A stretch of 45,995 nt of DNA from Anaerococcus sp. (GCA_022780515.1 JALEUV010000023.1:1-45995), one strand, 5' to 3'. Shown: positions 14,979-24,298, counted from the stretch's first letter. The notes: generated from the sequence alone by a model not told the origin. Translations and numbers: made by a program.

Positions 14979-16565
14979 ATGAAAAAATATTTAAAAGAAA
15001 CAAAGACTATACAGTTAGTTATCATACTAACAATGATCCTATCAAGTCTTTTGATGGTTATTAACTCTTACTTCAATACTTGGATGACTAACGCTATTAT
15101 AGATGGCAATATAAGTAAATTTATAAAACTTGCCATAGGGGTAGTTATCTCTATGAGCCTTGTTCCACTTTTATCCTACATAAATGGAAAATTCATATCA
15201 AGATCTGACCAAAGGATAGCGAATAATTTAAGAGAAGATTACATAGACAATTTTATTATGACTTATACTCCAAAGACTGATAGGAAAAAGTTATCAGCAG
15301 ATGTTATAAGCCAGATGACTAATGATGTAAATTTTATTATAGATAAAGGAGTAAATGTATTTTATAGTTTTCTTGAGGGATGTTTTGGTGTAGTATTCCC
15401 TCTCTTGGGTGCAGCTCTTATCCATCCTATTTTCCTACTAGTATTTCCCCTAAGCGTGGTATTTCAAACTATCCTTATAGGAAAAATCAGCCCTAAGATT
15501 CAGGCCCTTGCTGGCAAGTATTCAAAACAAAACCAAGTCTTTGTATCAAGTCTATCGGACTTATTTGAAGGATTCGATACATATTTTAGGATGGGTAATA
15601 GTGGTATTTTTAAGGATAAATTCATTTCATCATCAGAAGGCATAGAGGAGAAAAAATATATCCATAGCGAAAAACAATTTTTTTATAAGTCTATTATGAT
15701 GGGGCTAATGATTATATCCCAATTTCTTTACATCCTTGTAGCGGGTATTCTCGTTGCCAAGAGAGTAACTAGTCCTGGTAGCATAGTCGGACTAATTAGC
15801 CTGGCACAAAGTTTTTATAGCAATACTCAAGTGGCTATGAACCAGTATATGAACCTCAAGTCATCAGATGCCATATTAGAGAAATTAACAAGTTTTGATG
15901 AGTCTTTGGATAAAATAAAGATAGGTGAGATAAGGGAGGGGGTATTTGTAAGAGACCTTAGCTTCTCCTACAAAAATAAAAAGATCCTGATAGATAAAAT
16001 GAGCCTAGATTTAGTAATGGGAAAGAAATACCTCCTCATTGGCCCTTCTGGGGCAGGGAAATCTACCCTGATGAAGATTTTGGCAGGATATATAGGTGAC
16101 TATGAGGGAGAGATCTTATATGATGGGATAGAGGCAAGGAAGATAGACTTCAAAAGTCTAATGAATCAAATAATTTATATAGACCAAGATGTCTATATCT
16201 TCAATGATAGCATCAAATTTAATATAAACCTGGGTAAGGAAATAGACGAAAAAACCTACCAAAAGGCCTTGGACCTAGCATGCTTAAATAAGCTTATAGA
16301 AAGTAAGAATGAGGGAGATAACTTTGTAATAAATGCTGATGGCTCCAATATATCAGGAGGAGAAAGGCAAATGATAGCCATAGCTAGGGCCATAGCTTCA
16401 GGCAAAGAAGTCTTCTTTGTGGATGAGGGACTCCAAGGAATGGATGTAGCCACCAAAAATCAAATCGAGCTAAACCTCTTAGGGGAAAATATCATGCTCG
16501 TAATGATATCACATGTGTCAGATGATAATAAAAAACTTTATGATGAAATCATAGAATTAAAGTAG
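14979..16565 (+). CDS. ABC exporter (fused membrane and ATPase domains)
   Basis: The 528-residue protein has a type I exporter membrane domain (about 1-290, six segments) and a nucleotide-binding domain. Motifs are Walker A GPSGAGKST, signature ISGGERQ, Walker B with Glu (VFFVDEG) and an H-loop (MISH). There is no N-terminal C39 peptidase domain, so leader removal would need another protease. The D-loop is unusual (LQGMD). It is five bases from the maturase and 56 from the peptide gene, so its likely cargo is the modified peptide. Its codon use looks more like the host than the maturase does. Confidence 0.9.
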   Translation: MKKYLKETKTIQLVIILTMILSSLLMVINSYFNTWMTNAIIDGNISKFIKLAIGVVISMSLVPLLSYINGKFISRSDQRIANNLREDYIDNFIMTYTPKTDRKKLSADVISQMTNDVNFIIDKGVNVFYSFLEGCFGVVFPLLGAALIHPIFLLVFPLSVVFQTILIGKISPKIQALAGKYSKQNQVFVSSLSDLFEGFDTYFRMGNSGIFKDKFISSSEGIEEKKYIHSEKQFFYKSIMMGLMIISQFLYILVAGILVAKRVTSPGSIVGLISLAQSFYSNTQVAMNQYMNLKSSDAILEKLTSFDESLDKIKIGEIREGVFVRDLSFSYKNKKILIDKMSLDLVMGKKYLLIGPSGAGKSTLMKILAGYIGDYEGEILYDGIEARKIDFKSLMNQIIYIDQDVYIFNDSIKFNINLGKEIDEKTYQKALDLACLNKLIESKNEGDNFVINADGSNISGGERQMIAIARAIASGKEVFFVDEGLQGMDVATKNQIELNLLGENIMLVMISHVSDDNKKLYDEIIELK

Positions 16566-16621
16566 GTATTAATATATATAAATAATATATGTTGATATAA
16601 ATAATTATATAGGAGGAACAA

Positions 16622-16777
16622 ATGAAAGAAAATGAAAATCTAAAAAATGACATTGATGATTTATCTAATGTAAAAATTGAGGTTGAATGTGAACCTTATG
16701 AAGAAGAAAGAATTGCTCATGATCAAACGTTCTTTACATGTGGATGCTTCGGAGGCAATACAATAACAGAAGATTAA
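16622..16777 (+). CDS. Candidate RiPP precursor peptide, 51 residues
   Basis: This small gene is absent from the ORF track. ATAGGAGGAACAA gives an excellent ribosome site. The peptide begins MKENENLKNDIDDLSN and has a strongly acidic first two-thirds (VKIEVECEPYEEERIAHDQ), as expected of a leader. It ends with a compact hydrophobic core, TFFTCGCFGGNTITED. Cysteines are at 23, 40 and 42; Phe at 37, 38 and 43. The radical SAM enzyme could link Cys40 and Cys42 to nearby residues. No known family was recognised. The cassette position and ribosome site make it very likely real; its role as substrate is inference. Confidence 0.82.
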   Translation: MKENENLKNDIDDLSNVKIEVECEPYEEERIAHDQTFFTCGCFGGNTITED

Positions 16778-16793
16778 AGTAAGAATTGATGGC

Positions 16794-16817
16794 AAAGGGA
16801 TGTTGTAGCATCCCTTT
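16794..16817 (+). terminator. Hairpin after the precursor peptide gene
   Basis: AAAGGGATG pairs with CATCCCTTT around a six-base loop. The following bases (GTACAAC) are not a U-tract, so it is a weak terminator or a 3' mRNA stabiliser. That would suit a peptide made in excess of its enzymes. Confidence 0.5.
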
Positions 16818-16959
16818 GTACAACATCATCTAGGATATATTAATATATTAAAATATTCTAATAGATAAATTAAACAATATTACGGAGAGGATAAAATAGC
16901 ATAAAGGCAGATAGGTCGTCTTTGCCTTATAGGATTTTTCTAATTTTAGTGTACTTAAT

Positions 16960-17458
16960 TGACACTTTAGTATAGAAACTCTGCTAATTTTTTTTCTACT
17001 GTTTATATGTCATCTGATGTGTAGATAAGCTTAATATCATTTGCTACTTCTAGTTTATCTTTTGCTCTTACTTTGCTTTCTATTCTATCACTTACAAAGA
17101 GTAATATACTTTCTAACAGGTTTGCTACTTCTCTTGTAGTACAAGCTTCTTATATAGAGTAATAACCAGATTATAAAGATTAACTGTGCTTCTAGCATTT
17201 CTTGCTTAAATTGATCTAATCTATCCCTGGGTATTTAAAGGTCAATGTTTCCGAATTTTGTTTATAAATTTCTATGATAATACTCGTTTCTTGAATTAGC
17301 AGAACCATAGTATTTATATTTCATTTGTCATAATCTAAAAATACTGCTAATCCTGATTTTAGGAGATATTTATAGAAATATCAAACGTCTTCTAAAAATT
17401 CATTAATATCTAATCCTTGGATTAGTATTTGCATTAAATCTATGTTAAAATTTTCCAT
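16960..17458 (-). mobile_element. Decayed IS256-family (Mutator-type) transposase remnant
   Basis: The 832-base gap between the peptide gene and the lipid kinase contains a reverse-strand relic. From ATG 17458 it reads MENFNIDLMQILIQGLDINEFLEDV before a stop. Further pieces in shifting frames include ACTTREVANLLES and DIKLIYTSDDI, then VEKKLAEF. These resemble parts of IS256-type transposases, with most of the catalytic centre missing and many stops. The left boundary near 16950-16970 (GTGTACTTAATTGACACTTT) could be an old element end. The first 150 or so bases of the gap hold only hairpins. Confidence 0.6.
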
Positions 17459-17518
17459 AAGAGAACTCCTTGTTGTTTTATTCTTTTATATTAAAACTTT
17501 GAAAGTTTGAGTTCTCTT
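17459..17518. repeat. Inverted repeat upstream of the transposase remnant
   Basis: AAGAGAACTC (17459-17468) is perfectly repeated in inverse as GAGTTCTCTT (17509-17518), followed by TTTTCTATTTTTC on the + strand. It directly abuts the remnant's start codon. It could be a transcription terminator protecting the element from readthrough or part of its terminal repeat. Confidence 0.6.
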
Positions 17519-17609
17519 TTTCTATTTTTCCCATAATATTTTACACTATGATTTAAATTTTTTTAAATGAAAGTAAAATTAGAAATAAGAATATTTTTAG
17601 GAGTTAATT

Positions 17610-18509
17610 ATGAAAGATGTATTATTCATCTACAATCCAAATAGTGGTCAACAAAAACTTGCTGAGTATTTGCCACAAATTATTAATTATTTAAGTTCAA
17701 AGGGCATTCTTGCGAGCATTTATGCTACCCAAGAGGTAGGAGATGGTAGGGAAGTTGTCCAAAAGTATGGCAAGGACTATGAGAAGATAATAGTCTCTGG
17801 AGGAGATGGTACCCTAGATGAGGTTATATCAGGTGCCTTAAAGTCAGACATTAATCCAGTTTTTGCATATATTCCTACTGGATCAACAAATGATTTTGCA
17901 AGTTCGCTAAATATATCATTAGATATAGAAGAGGCGACTGCTATGACTGTAGAAGGTCAGGCTGACCCGATTGATGTAGGTATGATTGACGATAAATATT
18001 TTGTCTATGTAGCAGCATTTGGTACTATATCAGATGTATCCTTTAATACTGATCAAGGCATCAAGAATGTCTTTGGCAGGAGTGCCTATGTTTTTGAAGG
18101 ACTAAGAAAGGCCCTTCCTCTCCAAAATATGGAATCTTACCAAACCGAAGTCGAGGTAGATGGGGAGGTAATAAGTGGGGACGTAGTCCACTTTATGATC
18201 ACCAACTCCTATAGTGTGGGTGGCTTCAAAAATCTCATGGGTAATAATGTCGGTCTTAATGATGGAATCTTTGAGCTAACTATGATAAAAAAACCTACCG
18301 GCCTTGCCGATATTAATAAAATTGTAGCAGGCCTCACATCCAAAAAAGAAAATGACATGGTTATCTTTAGGCAAGGTAAGTCCTTCAAGATAAAAACTGA
18401 CAAGCCAGTAGCTTGGGCATTAGATGGAGAATATGGTGGCGAAACTAGTGAGAGCCAGATAGAGATCCTTAAGGAGAAAATTAGGATAATAAATGGCGTC
18501 AATCATTGA
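17610..18509 (+). CDS. Diacylglycerol/lipid kinase (DgkB/YegS family)
   Basis: The 299-residue protein has the family start FIYNPNSGQQK, the nucleotide-binding SGGDGTLDEV (about 63-72), PTGSTNDFA (about 90-98) and a late DGE (about 275). These are the hallmarks of the DAGK catalytic family. Members phosphorylate diacylglycerol to return it to phospholipid synthesis, which is needed where lipoteichoic-acid synthesis releases it. It is transcribed alone after the accessory region, with TTTTAGGAG upstream of the ATG. Substrate choice cannot be read. Confidence 0.88.
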   Translation: MKDVLFIYNPNSGQQKLAEYLPQIINYLSSKGILASIYATQEVGDGREVVQKYGKDYEKIIVSGGDGTLDEVISGALKSDINPVFAYIPTGSTNDFASSLNISLDIEEATAMTVEGQADPIDVGMIDDKYFVYVAAFGTISDVSFNTDQGIKNVFGRSAYVFEGLRKALPLQNMESYQTEVEVDGEVISGDVVHFMITNSYSVGGFKNLMGNNVGLNDGIFELTMIKKPTGLADINKIVAGLTSKKENDMVIFRQGKSFKIKTDKPVAWALDGEYGGETSESQIEILKEKIRIINGVNH

Positions 18510-18518
18510 AATGATTGA
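18499..18518 (+). other. Hairpin over the lipid kinase stop codon
   Basis: TCAATCATT and AATGATTGA form a near-perfect palindrome around the TGA stop. No U-tract follows, so it may be a weak terminator or processing signal. Confidence 0.35.
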
Positions 18519-18546
18519 TCTAGTGTGATATAATTTTATGCTTACG

Positions 18547-18575
18547 TTTACTAAATTTACCGAATAGGTTATAAT
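18547..18575 (+). promoter_or_regulatory. Promoter of the CarD operon
   Basis: TTTACT (18547-18552) and a perfect TATAAT (18570-18575) are separated by 17 bases. A strong ribosome site, GGAGG, follows before the ATG at 18601. Confidence 0.72.
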
Positions 18576-18600
18576 ATAAGTAGGAGCCTAGGAGGTATAA

Positions 18601-19080
18601 ATGTTTAAAATCGGCGATAAAATCGTATACCCTATGCATGGGGCAGGTACCATAGACGCAATTGAAAAGAAAGAATTTTTGGGAGAGGAGAAGGAATATT
18701 ATATCCTAAAAATGCCTATTGGAGATATGGATATTTCTATACCTACATCAAAAATCAACGATATGCATATCAGGGAAGTAATTAGTAAGGAAGAAGGCGA
18801 TAAGGTACTCGCAATCTTGGATGATGAGCCAAGCAAGATGAGTAACAATTGGACTGCAAGATATAGGCAAAATCAAGAAATTTTAAAGCAAGGAGATATT
18901 TACGAGATAGCAGAGATGGTAAGAAACCTTGCCCTCCTTGATAAGAAAAAGGGACTTTCCACAACAGAAAAGAAGCTATTAAACAGGGCGAGGAGGATCC
19001 TTGCAAGCGAGCTTGTTATGGCAGGCTCTCTGAAGAAAGAAGAAGCAGAAGAGATTATAGATGAGTCTATAGGACTCTAA
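18601..19080 (+). CDS. CarD/CdnL-family RNA polymerase-binding regulator
   Basis: The 159-residue protein begins with the Tudor-like RNA-polymerase-interacting domain: FKIGDKIVYPMHGAGTI and a following beta-rich stretch. A helical C-terminal domain with NNWTARYRQNQEIL and ARRILASELVMA follows. This is the usual CarD/CdnL layout and length. Family members bind the polymerase beta subunit and stabilise open complexes at housekeeping promoters. It heads the operon that runs into yacL-like, ispD, ispF and metK, the same neighbourhood found in other Firmicutes and actinobacteria. Confidence 0.9.
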   Translation: MFKIGDKIVYPMHGAGTIDAIEKKEFLGEEKEYYILKMPIGDMDISIPTSKINDMHIREVISKEEGDKVLAILDDEPSKMSNNWTARYRQNQEILKQGDIYEIAEMVRNLALLDKKKGLSTTEKKLLNRARRILASELVMAGSLKKEEAEEIIDESIGL

Positions 19081-19090
19081 GGAGTAGTTG

Positions 19091-20212
19091 ATGAAGAGAA
19101 TAATACGATTGGTGCTTTTAATAATCGGAGCTGTTCTTGGAATTGTGCTATTTAGATTAATAAATGCCGGATTGGACTTTTTACCGGGACCTGGCATATA
19201 TTTTATTTTAGCCAATGTGATAGCAGCCATATTAGGAGCATTACTTTTTTATGTACTAGTAGATACCTTTGGTGATAGGCTTGCCAGGAGTTTTATAAAT
19301 TTTGAAGACAATTTAAAGAAGATGCCCGCCAAGAATTTGATTGTGGGGATTATAGGAGCTATATTAGGATTTTTAATTGCAGCCTTAGTTTCAAGACCTT
19401 TGACCGAACTAAGCCTACCTTATGTAGGAAATTCAATTTTTGTGCTATTATCTATTTTATTGTATATAGGTTTGGGTTACTTGGGATGGAGAGTTGCAGG
19501 CGATTCCACCGATGATATTGTAAATATTTTCCAAAGAAAAGATAGCAAAGAAAATAAGGAATCTAAGGAAAGTAAAGACTTCAAGTCCTATAAGCTTGAA
19601 AAAAACAAGGGCCTTGCTTCACCAAAGATACTAGATACTTCTGTTATTATTGATGGTAGGATCCTAGATATAATCGAAACAGGCTTCATAGAAGGCGACC
19701 TTGTAGTAAGTGACTTCGTCCTAGAAGAACTCCAACACATAGCCGATAGCCCTGACGACCTCAAGAGAGAAAGGGGCAGGAGGGGTCTTGATATAATCAA
19801 AAAGATCCAAGAAAATGACAAGATTAATTTGAAGCTAAGCCACAAGGATTACAAGGACATCAAGGAAGTTGATTCAAAACTTCTAAAACTTGCCTTAGAT
19901 TTTAAGGGTAAGGTCTTTACCAATGACTACAACCTAAACAAGGTGGCAGATGTTCAAGGTATTCCTATCTTAAATATAAATGATCTAGCCAATGCCCTAA
20001 AGCCAGTAGTAATTCCTGGAGAGCCAATGAGGATAGAGGTAATCAAGGAAGGTAAGGGCAAGAACCAAGGGGTAGGCTACCTCGAAGATGGAACTATGGT
20101 TGTTGTAGAAGATGGGCTTAAGTATTTAGACCAAACTATAGATGCCGTAGTAACTTCAGTCTTGCAAACTAGTGCAGGAAGAATGATATTTGTAAGGTCA
20201 AAAAATGATTGA
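19091..20212 (+). CDS. PIN/TRAM-domain membrane protein (YacL family)
   Basis: The ORF track starts at TTG 19088, but AAGGAG sits six bases before ATG 19091, which I prefer. The protein has four membrane segments in the first 150 residues and a charged Lys/Glu/Ser linker. A PIN nuclease-like domain (LDTSVIIDGRILDI and later NDYNLNKVA) follows, and a C-terminal TRAM domain (GEPMRIEVIKEGKGKNQGVGYLEDG) ends it. This order is diagnostic of YacL-type proteins. PIN domains cut RNA and TRAM domains bind it; the cellular target is unknown. IspD starts eight bases before its stop. Confidence 0.9.
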   Translation: MKRIIRLVLLIIGAVLGIVLFRLINAGLDFLPGPGIYFILANVIAAILGALLFYVLVDTFGDRLARSFINFEDNLKKMPAKNLIVGIIGAILGFLIAALVSRPLTELSLPYVGNSIFVLLSILLYIGLGYLGWRVAGDSTDDIVNIFQRKDSKENKESKESKDFKSYKLEKNKGLASPKILDTSVIIDGRILDIIETGFIEGDLVVSDFVLEELQHIADSPDDLKRERGRRGLDIIKKIQENDKINLKLSHKDYKDIKEVDSKLLKLALDFKGKVFTNDYNLNKVADVQGIPILNINDLANALKPVVIPGEPMRIEVIKEGKGKNQGVGYLEDGTMVVVEDGLKYLDQTIDAVVTSVLQTSAGRMIFVRSKND

Positions 20213-20909
20213 TAATAAATTTTTATCCTGCATAGTAATTGCTGCAGGATCTGGCTCCAGGATGGCAAGTGAGATCAACAAGCCCTATATCGACCTAGGT
20301 GGAAGGAAGGTCTTGGAGATTACCCTAGATACAGTATGCAGTATAGATGAAATTGATGAGCTAATCCTTGTAATTAGGAGGGGAGATGAGGAGTTCCTAG
20401 AGGAGTTTTTGAATAAGTATGACAAAAAGATAAGGGTTATTTATGGCTCTTCTACTAGGGAGCTATCTACCTTTGAGGGACTCAAGGCCCTTGACCCTAG
20501 GACAAAGCTTCTTATAACCCACGATGGGGTGAGGCCCTTTGCGACTAGGGAGCTTTTTTATAAGGTTATAGATGCTCTAAGTACCAACAAGGCTGTAGTT
20601 AGTGCTGTAAAAACAAAGGATACAGTCAAAATCGTAGATGAAAATATGTACGTAGACTTTACGCCAAATAGGGACTTTGTTTATTCTATCCAAACTCCCC
20701 AAGGCTTTGACAAGGACCTCCTTTATTCCATGTATGAAGATTATATAAATAGTGAGTTTAAGGTAACCGATGATTCTGGGCTCTTTGAATTTTATAAGAG
20801 AAAGGAAGGGGTCAAGGTCTTGGAGGGTGAGTATTCCAATTTTAAAATCACGACCAAGGAAGATATTATTTTTGCCAGAGCCTATATAGAAGAGAAAGAA
20901 AACGTATAA
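20205..20909 (+). CDS. ispD: 2-C-methyl-D-erythritol 4-phosphate cytidylyltransferase
   Basis: The 234-residue protein has the nucleotidyltransferase loop IAAGSGSRM (about 11-19), HDGVRPF (about 106-112), KTKDTVK and SIQTPQGF, all typical of IspD. It makes CDP-methylerythritol from MEP and CTP, the third step of the non-mevalonate isoprenoid pathway. It overlaps the PIN/TRAM gene by eight bases and the ispF start by one base, so translation is probably coupled. No separate ribosome site is obvious. Confidence 0.93.
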   Translation: MIDNKFLSCIVIAAGSGSRMASEINKPYIDLGGRKVLEITLDTVCSIDEIDELILVIRRGDEEFLEEFLNKYDKKIRVIYGSSTRELSTFEGLKALDPRTKLLITHDGVRPFATRELFYKVIDALSTNKAVVSAVKTKDTVKIVDENMYVDFTPNRDFVYSIQTPQGFDKDLLYSMYEDYINSEFKVTDDSGLFEFYKRKEGVKVLEGEYSNFKITTKEDIIFARAYIEEKENV

Positions 20910-21382
20910 TGAGAATTGGAATAGGATACGATGTTCATAAACTAGTTCAAAATAGGGACCTTATCCTAGGTGGAGTTAAATTTGACTATGAGCTTGGACT
21001 TTTGGGTCATAGTGATGCAGATGTCCTAACCCATGCCATAATGGATGCTATCCTTGGAGCCCTCTCTCTACCAGATATTGGGAACTTGTTTCCGGATACA
21101 GACCCTGCCTACAAGGATATTTATTCGGTTGAGCTTTTGGATAAGGTAGTTGAGCTTATGGATGAGAAGGGTTATAGGATTACTAATTTGGACAGTGTAA
21201 TTATTTGTGAGATGCCCAAGATCTCACCAAAAAGAGAAGAGATAAGAGAGCTTTTAGCCAAGCATCTTAGGACAGATATAGAAAATGTAAGTGTCAAGGC
21301 TTCAACCAGTGAAAAGCTAGGCTTTACAGGAAGAGCTGAGGGGATTGAGGCCAGGGCAGTTGTTTTATTAGAGGAGAAATAA
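20909..21382 (+). CDS. ispF: 2-C-methyl-D-erythritol 2,4-cyclodiphosphate synthase
   Basis: The 157-residue protein shows the IspF signature GIGYDVHK with zinc ligands Asp8 and His10, then GLLGHSDADVLTHAI with a third His ligand, GNLFPDTDP, and KASTSEKLGFTGRAEGI near the end. It cyclises the CDP-ME phosphate to MEcPP, two steps after IspD. Length is standard. Its ATG overlaps the ispD stop by one base. Confidence 0.96.
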   Translation: MRIGIGYDVHKLVQNRDLILGGVKFDYELGLLGHSDADVLTHAIMDAILGALSLPDIGNLFPDTDPAYKDIYSVELLDKVVELMDEKGYRITNLDSVIICEMPKISPKREEIRELLAKHLRTDIENVSVKASTSEKLGFTGRAEGIEARAVVLLEEK

Positions 21383-22552
21383 GTGAAGAGATTAATAACA
21401 AGTGAATCAGTTACTGAAGGACATCCTGACAAGGTATGCGATCAAATTTCTGATGCTATCTTGGATGAATGCCTTAAGCAAGATCAAAATTCTAGGGTAG
21501 CCTGTGAAACAGTAACAACATCGGGCTTGGTCCTAGTTGTAGGAGAAATTACAACCAAGGCCTATGCCCCTATAGAAAAAATCGCAAGAGATACAATTAA
21601 GGAAATTGGATACGATGATCCAAAGCTAGGCTTCGATTATTCAAATGTAGCAGTTTTGACCTCCCTTATCGAGCAATCATCAGATATTGCCCAAGGAGTT
21701 GATAAGGCTCAAGGCTATGAAGAGGGCAAGGAAGACTACGATAAGATAGGAGCAGGAGACCAAGGAATGGTCTTTGGCTATGCTGACAATGAATCAGATA
21801 GCTACTTGCCAATATCTGTAGTCTATGCTCAAAGACTAGCTAAGAGGCTAAGCGATGTCAGAAGGGAAGGAATCTTACCTTACCTAAGACCAGATGGCAA
21901 GAGCCAAGTAACTGTAGAATATGATGATGGAAAATTAACAAGAATAGATTCCATAGTTATATCTGCCCAACATAGTGCAGATGTAGAACTTGCTACTATA
22001 AGAGAAGACATAATAAGAGAAGTAATAGATGAAGTAATTGATAAGGACCTAATCGATGAGAATACCAAGATTTATGTAAATCCAACAGGAAAGTTCGTCA
22101 TAGGTGGTCCCAAGGGCGATAGTGGACTTACAGGAAGAAAAATCATAGTAGATACCTATGGTGGCTACTCAAAATCAGGTGGTGGAGCCTTCTCTGGAAA
22201 AGATCCTACTAAGGTAGATAGGTCAGCAGCCTACATGGCAAGGTATGCAGCAAAGAATATGGTAGCAGCAGGACTTTGCGATAAGCTTGAGATAGGCCTA
22301 TCCTATGCCATCGGTGTGGCAAGACCACTTTCTATCTATGTGGATAGCTTTGGTACTGGAAAATATGATGATGAGAAACTCTTAGAAATAGTAGAAGAAA
22401 ACTTTGATTTTAGACCTCAAGCCATCATTGACAAACTAGAGCTCAAAAGACCAATCTACAAGAAGACAGCAGCCTTTGGACATTTTGGTCGTGATGATGA
22501 GGACTTTACCTGGGAAAGACTTGATAAGCTAGAAGAGCTAAAGAAGTATTAG
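21383..22552 (+). CDS. metK: S-adenosylmethionine synthetase
   Basis: The 389-residue protein carries [17 protein letters not shown] (about 12-28), [12 protein letters not shown] and [19 protein letters not shown], the classic MetK motifs. It makes S-adenosylmethionine from methionine and ATP. It starts with GTG on the base after the ispF stop, with GAGGAG upstream. It supplies the cofactor for all radical SAM enzymes, including the maturase at 13.7 kb. Confidence 0.97.
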   Translation: MKRLITSESVTEGHPDKVCDQISDAILDECLKQDQNSRVACETVTTSGLVLVVGEITTKAYAPIEKIARDTIKEIGYDDPKLGFDYSNVAVLTSLIEQSSDIAQGVDKAQGYEEGKEDYDKIGAGDQGMVFGYADNESDSYLPISVVYAQRLAKRLSDVRREGILPYLRPDGKSQVTVEYDDGKLTRIDSIVISAQHSADVELATIREDIIREVIDEVIDKDLIDENTKIYVNPTGKFVIGGPKGDSGLTGRKIIVDTYGGYSKSGGGAFSGKDPTKVDRSAAYMARYAAKNMVAAGLCDKLEIGLSYAIGVARPLSIYVDSFGTGKYDDEKLLEIVEENFDFRPQAIIDKLELKRPIYKKTAAFGHFGRDDEDFTWERLDKLEELKKY

Positions 22553-22560
22553 GAGCAAAA

Positions 22561-23610
22561 ATGGCAAGACTAAGAAGAGCTATAGCAATAGATTTAGGAA
22601 CATCATCAGTTTTAATCTATGTAAACAACAAGGGGATTGTAGTAGAAGAACCGTCAGTTATAGCACTTGACGAGCTTACAGGAGATATTCTTGCAGTAGG
22701 TAATGAAGCAAAAAAAATAGTGGGAAGGTCAGCAGGCAACGTAAAAATCGTAATGCCCCTAAAGGATGGAGTCATAGCAGACTTTGAAGCAACTGAGAGG
22801 ATGCTAAAGTACTTTTTGGAAAAGGCAACAAATAAAAGTCTCCTAAAGCCTGATCTTTTAATCTGTGCCCCTTCAAGATCATCCCAAGTAGAAAAAAGAG
22901 CCCTCCTCCAAGCAAGCGATAATGCTGGAGCCCATAGGACTTACCTTATAGAAGAGGGCCTTGCTAGTGCCATAGGAGCTGGAGTAGATATAGCAGATCC
23001 CAAAGGAAGTTTAGTAATAGATGTAGGTGGAGGCACCACAGATATAGCAGTCATATCCATGGGACAAATCATAACCAGCTCATCAATACCAATAGGGGGA
23101 CTAATCTTTGATAGGGCCATCAAGGACTTCCTTAGACAAAGATATGGAATCCTTATTGGAGAAATAAAGGCTGAAGATATAAAAATCGCAGCAAGTTCAG
23201 GAAGTAGTGAAGGATCAATAGAAGTTACAGGCAGGTCTATAACCAATGGCCTAGCTCAAAAAATCTACCTTCCTACAGGAGAGGTTTTTGAAGTCATAAG
23301 GGAAAATATAGACCTCATAATTTCATCTATAGAAGAAGTCATAGAGGTAACTCCACCAGAGCTAGTATCAGATATCTATGAAAGACCAGTAATTCTAACA
23401 GGTGGTGGCGCCCCAACCCTGGGACTTGCTAAGAGAATAAAAGAAAAATTAAAAATTGATGTAGAAATCTCTGAAAATCCTTCAGAATGTGTTATAATAG
23501 GAACAGCGAAGGCACTAAACTGGATTGATTCGCTAGATGAAGAACGCAATGAAGCTATAAAAGATAAGCAAAGGGAAATGGAAACAAAGGAAAAATTAAG
23601 GAGACGATAG
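22561..23610 (+). CDS. mreB: MreB-family actin-like rod-shape protein
   Basis: The 349-residue protein has the actin-fold motifs of Mre[14 protein letters not shown] (phosphate 1), [15 protein letters not shown] (phosphate 2), [12 protein letters not shown], and the adenosine-binding [15 protein letters not shown]. The long form with [11 protein letters not shown] also fits MreB/Mbl. The C-terminus has a charged tail of about 20 residues. MreB filaments guide lateral wall synthesis. It sits between metK and gpmA, not with mreC/mreD, so MreB versus Mbl or MreBH cannot be settled. Confidence 0.9.
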   Translation: MARLRRAIAIDLGTSSVLIYVNNKGIVVEEPSVIALDELTGDILAVGNEAKKIVGRSAGNVKIVMPLKDGVIADFEATERMLKYFLEKATNKSLLKPDLLICAPSRSSQVEKRALLQASDNAGAHRTYLIEEGLASAIGAGVDIADPKGSLVIDVGGGTTDIAVISMGQIITSSSIPIGGLIFDRAIKDFLRQRYGILIGEIKAEDIKIAASSGSSEGSIEVTGRSITNGLAQKIYLPTGEVFEVIRENIDLIISSIEEVIEVTPPELVSDIYERPVILTGGGAPTLGLAKRIKEKLKIDVEISENPSECVIIGTAKALNWIDSLDEERNEAIKDKQREMETKEKLRRR

Positions 23611-23611
23611 G

Positions 23612-24298
23612 ATGAAAAAACTAGTTCTAGTAAGACATGGACAAAGTGAATGGAACCTTGCCAACAAATTTACAGGTTGGGTAGATGTTGACCTTAGCGA
23701 AAAAGGTGAAGAAGAAGCAAAAGAAGCTGGTAGAAAGATCAAGCAAGCAGGCATCAAATTTGACCATGCTCACACATCAATTCTAAAAAGAGCTATCAAA
23801 ACTTGTAACTATGTCCTAGAATATTCTGACCAAATGTATGTTCCAGTGGAAAAAACATACAGGCTAAACGAAAGACACTACGGTGCCCTTCAAGGACTAA
23901 ACAAGGCAGAAACAGCAGAAAAATACGGAGATGATCAAGTTCATATCTGGAGAAGATCTTATGATACCCTACCCCCAGAACTAAGTGAAGAAGAAATCAA
24001 AGAACAAAGCCAACTAGACATCTACAAGTCACTACCAGTAGATGTAATTCCTAAGGCAGAAAACCTAAAAGTTACCCTAGAGAGAGTATTGCCATACTAC
24101 TTTGATAGCATTGCTCCAGAACTACTAAGGGGAGAAACGGTCCTAGTAGCAGCTCACGGTAACAGCCTAAGAGCCCTAGCTAAGCACCTAGAGAAAATTT
24201 CAGATGATGATATCATGGACCTAGAAATTCCAACAGGTCAACCTTTGGTTTATGAACTAGATGATGAACTAAATGTAGTTAAAAAATATTACCTATAA
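23612..24298 (+). CDS. gpmA: 2,3-bisphosphoglycerate-dependent phosphoglycerate mutase
   Basis: The 228-residue protein has the histidine phosphatase motif VRHGQSEWN with catalytic His9, [34 protein letters not shown] and [10 protein letters not shown]. This is the standard GpmA pattern and length. It interconverts 3- and 2-phosphoglycerate in glycolysis. It begins two bases after the mreB-like gene and is followed by a terminator. Confidence 0.96.
   Translation: MKKLVLVRHGQSEWNLANKFTGWVDVDLSEKGEEEAKEAGRKIKQAGIKFDHAHTSILKRAIKTCNYVLEYSDQMYVPVEKTYRLNERHYGALQGLNKAETAEKYGDDQVHIWRRSYDTLPPELSEEEIKEQSQLDIYKSLPVDVIPKAENLKVTLERVLPYYFDSIAPELLRGETVLVAAHGNSLRALAKHLEKISDDDIMDLEIPTGQPLVYELDDELNVVKKYYL

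Noticed and set aside
14741-15064. Forward 107-codon ORF overlapping the maturase end and exporter start
   Set aside because: It is out of frame with both genes, has no ribosome site, and both real genes have full motif support in this span.
16778-16960. Possible attachment site or CRISPR-like repeats after the peptide gene
   Set aside because: Only hairpins are present, with no repeated units or direct duplication that I could find.
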